Source: Caenorhabditis remanei (lineage: Eukaryota > Nematoda > Chromadorea > Rhabditida > Rhabditidae). From it: 64,000 nt of DNA. The notes under the pieces were generated by a model. It was given only the letters and a program-made list of their open reading frames with translations, made no database searches and was not told where the DNA came from. The stretch spans positions 5,313,717 through 5,377,716 of the forward strand of contig NC_071330.1 of NCBI RefSeq assembly GCF_010183535.1, in the 5' to 3' direction. Positions within the stretch are counted from its first letter, which is position 1; each line of letters begins with the position of its first letter. Shown here piece after piece: positions 43,930 to 53,951 of the stretch. The translations under genes and the position numbers were made by a program.

Positions 43930-44240
43930 TGAATTTGAGAAAATCGCGCCGACGGCACGCCAGACATTACAAAAACTTGTTCAGAAGCAATTAGAATGAT
44001 AAACGCGCCAAAGGTACGCCGGTAGTTATAAAACCTGAGAATTGTTGAATCAAAAACGCGCCAAAGATACGCCAGCCACCATAACAATTTTTTCGAACTT
44101 TCAAGAAATAAGGAACGCGTCTAAGGTACGCCAGCCATATCTAGAGGCTAAAAACTACAAATTGGTTGCCTAGAAATCCAAATTTCTGGAAAACTGGTCC
44201 CCCTGGTTTTCCAGGCGTTTTTCAGGCGGTTTAGTTAAAA
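43930..44240 (+). repeat. GCGC 22-mer composite, compact copy
   Basis: It starts TTGAGAAAATCGCGCCGACG exactly as at 39082, has four 22-mers, and ends GAGGCTAAAAACTACAAATTGG, TTTCTGGAAAACTGGTCCCC. This is the shortest complete version of the composite unit, about 300 bases. Confidence 0.85.
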
Positions 44241-44764
44241 AAAAAACCTGAAAACTTTTTGCATGAATTTCGTCATAAAACAATCATTTAAAAATCTCGA
44301 AAAATTGTACAATTTCAGGTCGAAAAATAATGAGAAAAGCGGTTTAAAACAGTAGAAAAACGACAAAAAATGAAAAAAGAAATATATTTTGGGAGAGAAG
44401 CGAGAGAAAAGTTGCAAAAAGGACCCCAAAAACGTTGTGAGAGGGGGACGAGAGAGTATGCGTCAGGGTGGAGGGTGCGAGAGAAAAAAAGGAAATGGCG
44501 GAAAGAAGAGAAGAAGAAGAAGAAGGTGATTCGGAAGGGCACACACACATACATTCGTAGCCGCGAGGCGAGAAGCGAGAGGGAGCGAGAGACGCAGAGA
44601 AGTCAGAGAAGTTAGAGAAGCCAGAAAGAGTATGGAGAGACAGAGAGACGCAGAGAGAGTGTGGCCGAAAAGGTTGTTGATCTTTGAGAGGAGAGGAGAC
44701 AATATACGGGGAGGTGTGTAGCCAGTCAAAACTGTTGCAGATGTAGCCAAACACGTGGAGAACT

Positions 44765-45310
44765 GGGGCGCCGAAGGCGCGCCAGACAATCATAACGCGC
44801 CAAAGACACGCCAAACATGAAGTCAACATGTATATAACTGCGCTCTGTTGAGATTTAAAAAGTTTTGGTTAACATGTGTCAAAGGCGTCCCAGATGGGTC
44901 GATATTTGGACATCGGGACAAACAGACGCACAGACAGAATGACACAGAAAACGCATCCAAGGCGCACCAGATACCGAAAAAAAAAAAAAAAAATTAAAGA
45001 TTTTGATTAAAACGCGTCAAAGGCGCGCCAGATAGAACGACATACTGTGCAGAGAGTGGTTTCTTTAAAACGCGTCAAAAGTGCACCAGCTGGGAAAAGT
45101 TGAATTTTTGTTTTTATCTGTCTGTGTGTCTGGATGTCCGGATGTCCAGGATTTCGGATAAAAGGAGGCTACCGTAATCCAACAGTACCCCCTAGATCAC
45201 TCTAATGGCCCGGCTTCTAAAAAAATTCCAATTTTTTCAATTTTTAATCAAAAATGAGAACTTTTGAGAGTGGAGCCATTTGCAAATACGCGCCTACGAC
45301 ACGCCAGCTA
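44765..45310 (+). repeat. GCGC 22-mers mixed with GACAGAC motifs
   Basis: Units at about 44768, 44797, 44950, 45010, 45070 and 45290 on the + strand, interspersed with CGGATGTCCGGATGTCC and ACGCACAGACAGA motifs and an A17 run at 44977. Noncoding. Confidence 0.75.
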
Positions 45311-45630
45311 GTTTGGGGCACACAATGATGTCATTTGAAAGATAGTGTTGGAGAAAGTAAGCAGACATCTGGACATCATGGACACACAGATAGACAGAAT
45401 AAATCTTAAAATCGATGAAATTTTTTAATAAAATTTAAAAAAAAACGCCGTTCTTAGCTTAAAAACCCCAGAATTTGTATTTTCTGAAAATCGGACGTAC
45501 TTTGGACATCCGGACATCATGGACACACAGACAGACACTAAAAAACTGAAAAAGTCACTGGACATTTGGAAATTCGGACACACAAACAGACGGTCTGGGA
45601 AAAGCTAGGTGTCATATCTATTAGCATGGA

Positions 45631-45756
45631 ACACTTCTTACAACCGTGCTCTACCGAAACCAAAGAAAATTGTGTACGAAATTAAGAGACGCAGAGAAAA
45701 AGAGACATTTTTCAAGGGGATTTCGGTGGAGAGCAGTTGCAGGAATTGTGCTGAGC
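45631..45756. mobile_element. Hairpin MITE, CCGCGCTCTACCGAA family (copy 5)
   Basis: CTTCTTACAACCGTGCTCTACC left and CGGTGGAGAGCAGTTGCAGG right, with several substitutions in the termini. Core AGAGACGCAGAGAAAAAGAGAC. Confidence 0.8.
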
Positions 45757-46506
45757 TAATACACTTCACACAAAAAGTTTGGAGGACATCCGGACACACA
45801 GACACACAGACCAAAGTGACAGCTGAAATAGATCAAAACGTAGATCAAAACTAAATGCAAGTTTTCTGACACATCACCACCAAGAAAAAGAGATATTCAG
45901 ACTGGAAGACGTCTCTTGTTTTCCAGTTTTTCACCTGACACCAAACTAGACACTTTTCTAGAATAAGAAAGAAAAAGATTGGTCAGAAACCAACAAAAAA
46001 AGAAGAAAAAGGAGGAAAATGGTCAACAATTTATTTTTATTTTTAATCTTGAAATCTGGGAGGATTAGGAGATAAATTGGATGAGGGGAGGGGTCTGGTT
46101 TTCAAAAAAAAAAACAAAAAATAGAAAGAAATACCATGTGAGATGCTTGAAAATGTTTCAGTCATACACACGAATTTTAAATTAGTTTTTTTCGTTTTTC
46201 TTTGTTTTCGTTGAGTTTTTCAAGTGAAACATTGACGCAAAATGACAAGTTTGAAGACAGCAAAGTGCGCTCTATTGAGAATAATTGAGAAGACGAAACG
46301 GAGATGAAAAGTTCGGTAGAGCGCACTTACATAATTTGAGTTTTAAAGTTAGAGAATGCGCTATATGGAAACTGTGTGCCCCATTGGACATTTATGCTAA
46401 GTAAATGCGCTCTATTGATCCTTCAATAGAGCGCAATTACATTTTCAAAATAACAGGTGATTGTAGTACAAGATAGCGCGTTTGCATAGCTCATAATAGC
46501 ACCGCC

Positions 46507-46632
46507 ACGCTTCTCACAACCGCGCTCTACCGAAACCGAAGAAAATTGTGCTCGAAATTGAGAGACGCAGAAAAACAAGAAGCATTTCTCTAGTGGATTT
46601 CGGTGGAGTGCAGTTGTAAGAACTGTGCCGAA
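46507..46632. mobile_element. Hairpin MITE, CCGCGCTCTACCGAA family (copy 6)
   Basis: CGCTTCTCACAACCGCGCTC left, GTGGAGTGCAGTTGTAAGAA right. It is followed by many single AGAGCGCRTTTGCAT half-motifs (46640-46860), which look like solo termini of the same family. Confidence 0.8.
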
Positions 46633-47504
46633 TAAATATATCATTAGAGCGCTTTTTTTAATGTCGAGATTACGGTGGAGCGCATTTGCATGGCTCAAAT
46701 TTCTATAAAGCGCAATTACCGACTCTGAATTGCAGTAGAGCGCATTTTCACAATTTCACAGAACCCACGTGTTCCACTATATTAAAGCGTATTTGCATAG
46801 TCAAGAGTCTATCAGAGCGTGTTTACTCAGCCGAAGGTCCAGTAGAGCATATTTGCATATTTCGGAACCATGAAAATACTGTCCGGTGCGCTTCAGACGC
46901 GTTTTTCACCAAAATTCTCAACCAATCTGGCGCGCCCTCGGCGCGTTTTCAGTTCAACTTCGACACTAGGTCAAAGTCTGGAATGACTTTTGAATCGTAT
47001 ATTTTCTGATAATCTTCGAGTGAAAAAATGCGAAAAAAGAGAAGTAAATAAACCACAAGGTGTGATAAGAAATTTGGGAAATCAAATTTTTCGCCCCACA
47101 CGTTTCGGAGGGAATGCAATAATGTAGTCAGCAGGAGACCAGTCGTCTTGAGAGAAAAAAGAACTTTTGAACTTTTTCTCTTTGCTCAGGAGGTCAATAA
47201 TCTGGGGAGCCGGCAAGAAATAGTGTATGAAAAGAGGAGGGTGGGAAGAGAAAGGAGCAAAAGAACAGGTTCATTGAGTGCAGTGGTCAGAAATCGGAAT
47301 GAGATGTGTCCGTTTAACGGAAATGATTAATCATAAATGATATTAATATTGCAGAGAGAGTGCAAAGATTGATGTTGGGGAGTCCAAGAGTCCAGTTTTC
47401 GAATGAATGAATTTGAACATTTTAGAACTAGCTGTTAATTTGTTTCAATGCAGAAATATAGAGAAAAAAAATATCAGCTTGTGAGTCTTTGCAAAACTTT
47501 GGCT

Positions 47505-47885
47505 GTTTCTGTGGAAATTGACCAACTTTGACAGTGTATTTCGATGTCCACTGATTGTCCGATAAACTCTATTTTGTATGGATTGGATAGAGCAAAAATA
47601 GCACATCATTTTTGTAGTTGACCATTTTTTTGTATGGACACTACCTTGAAAGTTATAGGTTGTGAAAGTTATTTATACCTAAAATCGACCGACTTCAGTA
47701 TTCGGAGCTTTTCACTTTGACGACCTGTAACTTTTTTGGTAGTGTCCCTACAAAAAAAATGGTCAACTACAAAAGTGATGTGTTATTTGTGCTCTGTCCA
47801 ACCCATACAAAATGAGGTATATCGGACAATCAAGTGACACCGAAATACACTACCAAAGTTGCCCATTTTCCACTGAAAACAGCCT
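47505..47885. mobile_element. Palindromic element, TTTGTAGTTGACCA family
   Basis: TTTTTGTAGTTGACCATTTT on the left, AAAATGGTCAACTACAAAAG on the right; outer CAACTTTGACAGTGTATTTCG and CGAAATACACTACCAAAGTTG. Relatives: 60783-61225 (complete), and fragments near 35945-36200, 49390-49620 and 51110-51200. Confidence 0.85.
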
Positions 47886-49013
47886 TGATAACCTTTTGAG
47901 CGGTAGTGTAAAAAGAAATTAAAACAGCATGTGAGATTTTGTAAATTCTGCACATGTAACCTATTATATTTAATAGTCTAAATAGAGGTCGTATAGCTGC
48001 AATTCAAAATTTTCCAAATTTCGATGAGAAAATGTCTTGCATCTTTGAGAAAGAAGTTGTTATTAGTCAAAGTTTGAGAGTCTAATAATTTCTAGTGATC
48101 CGTTATGGACCTGACTGCAAGTATAGAAATTTTGGTAAGGTTTGTAAAAATATGAAAAAAGATTAGGCATAACAGAAGTTTCTAAAACTGGGTAGTAGCA
48201 AAATAATGTTTTTAGACTCCGTATTTCAGCTGTATAGATCTATGAATACTCCAGTTTCACTAACCACTTGGAACTTTTTGAAAGCTGTATTCTAGGTAAA
48301 ATTCTCAGATGAAAACATAAAGAAAAAAACTCAAAGACATTTTCTGCAGAGAAGAGACATTCTAAATATATTAATGCTGAGAATTTTCTGATTTCAAATA
48401 GGAATAAACTGATTCGGCGGGATCAGTAGAAAACAGCAAAAAATCGTTAAAAACATGTCAAATGTTATAAATATCATTTATTAAAAACCACTAATATGTT
48501 CGTATCATTTTGCTGCAGCTGCAGTAAGCATTTGAAAGAAAAAGCGCCACCAGCTGCTTCTCCTGAAGTGTGAAAAATGCGATTCCACTCAATTGCAATG
48601 TGTTCTCAAACGTACACAATATTCATACAAAAAGAAATCGAAAACCATAAATCTATAATTTCACAATCGATCGATAAGTAATACATATTTCAACGAAACA
48701 CCCGGATTTTCTTGTTATCAGTAGAAATGAAACAGGTGGAAAAAAGAGAATATTTGATGGCTACACAATGGAAAATTGTCTAGCCATTAGGAGTAAAAGT
48801 TGTCTTTCGTTTTTCTTATCATTTTATTGATTAGAACGAAAAAAGGAGAGAGTGAGATGATGATGATGGAAAATGATGATGAAGGAGGAGAAAGAAAGAA
48901 CAAATTGGAAGAAAAAGAGAGGGGGAAGGGGGACAGAAATCAAATGACTGGAGAAGAAGAGACTATATATAGGGTACGCATTAGGGTACAAATTTTGATG
49001 GTAATTATTGTCA

Positions 49014-49222
49014 AAACAAACTTTCTTGACTTTCGGTGTTTGCGGAGCTAAGTTCCTGCGCTTAAATTAAGCCACGCCCTCTGTCCGTTATATCGGCTAT
49101 GATATTGGTCGAACTCCTCGATCTTTTCTGAATATATAGCCGAGATAACGGAAAGAGGGCGTGGCTTAATTTAAGCGCAGGAACTTAGGTCCGCAAACAC
49201 CGAATGTCAAGAAAGTTTGTTT
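49014..49222. mobile_element. Palindromic MITE, TTAAGCCACGCCCTCTTTCCG family, copy 2
   Basis: Arms of about 85 bases: AAACTTTCTTGACTTTCGGTG to CACGCCCTCTGTCCGTTATA, and the inverse ending TGTCAAGAAAGTTTG. Longer than copy 1 at 30664-30838, whose centre lacks the ATATATAGCCGAGATAACGG part. Confidence 0.9.
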
Positions 49223-51195
49223 CAGATCATCTAAATGTTTTTTTTTTAATTTATCGAAGTTGTGGAGATAATTTGATTAATTTAGTTATTGAAGGACAGA
49301 TTGTCACTGACACAATACAAAAACAGGTGAATAAAAAGAGTGGAACACAACTAGAAACTCGTTAGAAAGTTTGTTTTACAGTTTCCAGTTGAAAATGACA
49401 AACTTTGAGAGTAATTCACGATGCCACTGATGGTCTACGATTTCATATTCTGTGGAATGTCTAAAGGAAATGAATGTCGAAAAGATTAACAAATGAATGT
49501 ACAACTCCTCACAAAATTAATGTATTCCTACCGAAATAAGTGAATTTCAGAGAAGCCTTTCTTATCGACTCTCAATGGAGTACCAACTACAAAAGTAATG
49601 CTAAAATATACTCGCCATTTGGAAATTTTTCCTTTCCGAGGAAAAATTTGGAGAATTGTGTAATCACAGAATTGATTTTTGGGTACTTTTCTTCATAGTT
49701 GTCAAGGCCCGGCTTCTTCAAAAAATGACCCTTTTTTCCAATTTTTTTTTTCGAACTTTTATCAATTTTTCATCGAAAATGTGATCATTTTTGATTATTT
49801 TTCAGAATTTCTTCTAATTCTAAAAAAATTGAAAATTTGACTTTCGCGTCAATTTGCCCCAAAACAAGCTGTACAATAGACTATTTATAAGGGTCTTATT
49901 GGAAAAAAAGAGTTGGTACAACCTGTGACCAGTATGAAGCTATAGGTTTGATTCTTATGGTTCTTTTCATAAGGTAGCAAAAAGCCGGAAAAATAGTGTT
50001 TTGAAGAAAAGTTGTTCCAGACAACTAAATACTTAAATTTGAAAGGAAATCTACATTTCCGAACGCCCATGTAAATGGCGTAGCAAACTAGTGTTCTGGA
50101 AACTTAAGCAACCTACAAAAACTCAAAAAGAATTGCAAAATTGATCAAAGAAACACTTTTTCCATCCATCTATCTCTCGAATCTTTGATCAACTTGGATG
50201 AAAATGAAAAAAGGAACTTGAAAAGGCGGGCGGACAGGTACTTGAGAAGAATGGTTACAAACTATTGAGTGCAGAGAACAGAACGAACAAAGTGTATGAT
50301 TTGTGAGTGCAAATGTTTATAGGAAAAGGAAGGGAGTGTCACTGACTCATTTTGTAGTGTGAGACGAGGAGGAGACATTTTCGGAGAATTCTGGAGGAAA
50401 GAAAGTGTATTGTTATAGTTTAGTCATTGGTCTGTTTGTATTTCATGTGTGTCTGTTCAGATTTCCAGATGTCCAGATGTCCAGATTTCCAGATTCTAGA
50501 AATTCAAGAAACACTAAAACACTCTCAGATACAAAAAGAGAAAACTGCTCTTTATCGGAATTAACGAACAAAGGAAGTATTTAGAGATGCGGCTTTCAAA
50601 CGAGCTATAAATTTGGTTTTAGATACTTTCGACTACGTGGAGTCCATTTCTGCAGTCGAAACCTGCTAATTGTCTCTGTGAGTCGAGATATGAGCTCTCA
50701 AACTTTTCATATGGTTAAGCTTTTTTATATGGAATTTCAAATCAAAAGCATTACATCACCGCACGGTTCCATTTGTGTTACCCAGTGGTTTACCTGTACT
50801 CGTACGTTAAAAATATAAAAACATCTTTGCGTATACTATTTGCCAATTCGGAATTCCATGTAAAAACACTTGATTATTTGAAAAGTTTGATAACTCATAA
50901 CTCGGCTCGCAGACATATTTAGCTGAGACCAAAATTATATACCGTTTGAAGCCCGCGTCTTCAAAGACTTCTCTTGTTAGCCACTTGCTACTGTGATTCA
51001 AAGTGTTAGTATGTTATAGAAACAGCGATCTGAAAGTTTATAAGGGGCAGCTCAAAAATCACCCTATTTTGCATGGAACGAGTTGATGGAGAAAGTACTT
51101 TGTCGATATGTAACTTGCTAGGGAGTGTCCGTACAAAAAAATTGTCAACTATAAAAAGAAAGTTCTACTCTTGATCTGTTCAATCCCATAAAAAG

Positions 51196-51826
51196 CATAC
51201 TTGCAAACCGGGCCGAAACGAGCCGACACGGGCCGGCCGGTTACTCGCCTAAAACGCAATATTATGAGCTGAAAAATATACCAAAATGTAGATCTCGGTG
51301 TGTTCTATGTTTGATCCGGAACTGGTGGCTAGTCGTTAATGTACCGCTGTCCGGGATAAAGTGCCAAAAAACTAAAAATAGCCAAAAAAGCCATTTTAGC
51401 CCGGTTCATGGTAAAATTGCTTCACCTCCTCCACCTCTTTCACCAGACCAAAACTGGGCGGAGCCTAACATAGAATAGATAGAGACTTCTTTACAGCGTC
51501 TTTACATACTTGCAAACCGGGCCAGCGCGTAACTCGCTTCAAACGCAATATTATGAAAAATATACCAAAATGTAGATCTCGGCGAGTTCTATGTCTGTGA
51601 CCTACTACGAGCCGGATGGCTATCCATTAATGTGCCGCGGGCTGGGAAAAAGAGCCAAAAAAGCAAAAATGGCCAAAAAACCATTTTAATTCTCGACCCG
51701 TATTAGGTCACAGACATAGAACTCGCCGTTACATTTTGCTATAATTTTCAGCTCATAATATTAGGTTTGAAGTGAGTAACACCCGTGTCGGCCAGTTTTG
51801 GCCCACTTTGCAAGTATGGACTTCAG
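51196..51826. repeat. ACTTGCAAACCGGGCC palindromic element, nested copies
   Basis: CATACTTGCAAACCGGGCC occurs at 51188 and 51505, and its inverse GGCCCACTTTGCAAGTATGG ends at 51820. 51505-51820 is a palindrome with GATCTCGGCGAGTTCTATGT and ACATAGAACTCGCCG inside; 51196-51425 is a second left half. Noncoding. Confidence 0.8.
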
Positions 51827-53159
51827 TCCTCATTTAAATAAAATTAAGTATCATAAGAAAAGAAAATTTCGAAACACACTAGACTAGATACGCACTTTCT
51901 TTCCTCAGTGTTACTTCCCGACAAACGGTCAGAGGAGGAGGAGGAATAGGGTCATTAACTAAACATTCACGGAGACAAAAGGAAACACGAGACACGGCAG
52001 AAATCACGGTTTTCATAGTCAAAGATGCACGGATAATTGGATGGAAATGAACTTTGAACGACGTTGTTTTGAGAAATCATTATGATTTGTATATTGAGTG
52101 CGTAGCGACTCAAAACAATGGTTTGATGATACGGGGAAATTTCATGGCACAGTGGGAAATACCTGATTTGTTAAAGGTTAGATATTAAGACATGTGATAG
52201 TTTAGATTTTGCAGTTGACGTAGATTCAAATAATTTATTTGAAATCTTGGCATTGGAGCGCGTTTACATTAATTCGGATGTATTGGAATTGTGCCAAGTC
52301 ACTGTAGATCAGAGTACACATACAAAATTAAGTTTATTGATTGAAAAAAAAGGAATAAAAAGAAAAAAAAGCAGACAAGAAGTATCACAATCTTCGATTC
52401 GTCAAATGATCTTTTTGAACGGGAAACGGTGAAACATTCTTCCTTTGCGGAGATCTCGTCTCGAGATTAACACATCTGCTTCACAAAGTCTTCGTGATCT
52501 ATGCAAAGAAAAGATAGTATACGGTCATAGAATTTCTGGCTTTTTAAAGGTTGACATAAATTATGGGGGCTTTAGACAGTTCCTAAAAGCTCCTGGAGGG
52601 TACAAACTTTCTTACAGTAATTTGATGGACTAAGTGTGAGAAAACTGAGCAGCCGAGTGACTAGAAGGCTACTCACAAATCTATATAATCCAAAGGCTTT
52701 ATCACTTTTATATCAACGTTGTTAGGTAGCTTAAATAACGGAAAGTTTGGAATTTGAACATAATAATAATTAATAATAATTTGTTACAATCAATATAGTC
52801 ATAAATGAAGTGTCCAAACTATTTTGACATTTTCCAACGTGCTTCTTTATTCTGATCTCCAAAAATGAATTACTTTGACACAATTTTTGAAAATAGAAGA
52901 ATTCGGTCGAAATGGGTTCGAGAATCTGAAGTACAATTTTTCAGAAAATAATCATTTCCATTTCCATTTCCAACCAATCTATTTCAAGTTTTTATCAGGA
53001 ATGCCTTGATTTACTTTACCGGGAAGTTTCAGCCTGGTACGTAATAGGAACACTGAGATACACGTCTCGAAATTCTGAAAACGCGAAAATTTCAGATGAG
53101 TGAAAATCATACATCCAATTTCAGGTTTCAAAATGAACGAATGAATAAGAAAACACTTA

Positions 53160-53951
53160 TAAACAACAAAAGAGTATATTTCGACAACATAAAATAGTTT
53201 TCCGAGACGAAAAAATTATAAAAATCAACTGAAAATTTCAATTTCTAGATGGTCCTAAAGATATGAAAAGTGATTTTTTTGGTGGTTTCAGGTTATGATA
53301 AGTGAAAGTTTGTTTCCGGGGGGTCGTTATGGATCAGAAATCGATTGGCATTCTCAGATTTTTGATATCTCTTCTTGTTCTCTAGAACCCTCAAAATTGA
53401 GAGGGTACTGAAGATATTTCGTGCGGTAGATGTATAACACACTCTCAAACTTAGACATTTTCAACTAAAAGCGGTCAAAATTGTATATGTTATAGTATCA
53501 GGTACTATAAGCAGCTCACCCCGCTTACACTATCACATTTTTACAGTTTTTGGCTTATTTTCGCTAATTTCCTTTATTTTCGATGAATTATTATGAAAAA
53601 CAGCAAAACTAGGTTTAAAAAAAACTATGAATATCTGAGTAAAGCTCTGCGTCTCTTGCCGATACTCTCTCGTTTGCGGTGGGGCGCAGTTGCAATAAAA
53701 ACGCTCGACTAATATGTTATTTGTAATTTCTTCTTAAAAAGAGTTTTACGATTAGAGATGAAAATCATCGTGACCGCCTATCTTGCAAAAACAATAACAC
53801 AAAGTATTTATTTTGTGACATTTGGAGCAGAGGTCGGCCTCAAATTGAAACGTCATTTTCCTTTGATTTTCCAAAATAAAATCATTCTCTCCAATCGAGA
53901 CGTCATTCAATTGACCATCAGCGCCCTCTGCGGACTATCAAGCACTCCACG
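53160..53951 (+). repeat. Duplicated 5' flank of WSN-like gene 1
   Basis: AAGAGTATATTTCGACAACA through TATCAGGTACTATAAGCAGC to the start codon is repeated at 59655-60466 with a few small indels. It contains one end of the GCGCCCCACCGCAAACGAGAG element. It presumably holds the promoter. Confidence 0.85.

Larger units (their letters stand above)
35487..53951. other. Gene-poor, repeat-rich block of about 18 kb
   Basis: I find no open frame with protein-like composition plus splice sites, and no RNA gene I can support. The block holds hairpin MITEs, GCGC 22-mer composites (37.1-47 kb), GACAGAC-type motifs, a GGAAGTC array, and larger palindromes (47.5, 49.0 and 51.2 kb). Stretches at 48.0-48.9, 49.6-51.1 and 52.0-53.1 kb look like plain AT-rich unique DNA. 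It may include the far upstream region of the receptor gene or a long intron of a gene not visible here. Confidence 0.6.

Noticed and set aside
44315..44829. 161-codon minus-strand open frame, Ser/Phe/Leu-rich
   Set aside because: It is the complement of an AGAGAGACGCAGAG purine-rich tract; low complexity, no splice context.
37303..45310. CRISPR-like look of spaced 22-mers and GGAAGTC repeats
   Set aside because: Nuclear nematode DNA; spacers vary in length, repeats drift, and orientation flips. These are eukaryotic repeats.
48800..49051. 83-codon + strand open frame (MSFVFLIILLIRTKKGESEMMM)
   Set aside because: A purine-rich tract that runs into the palindromic MITE; no splice sites or relatives.
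52247..52633. Two adjacent open frames of about 61 codons
   Set aside because: Composition is fairly protein-like, but there is no recognisable family, no linking splice sites and no duplicate; chance frames in AT-rich DNA are likely.
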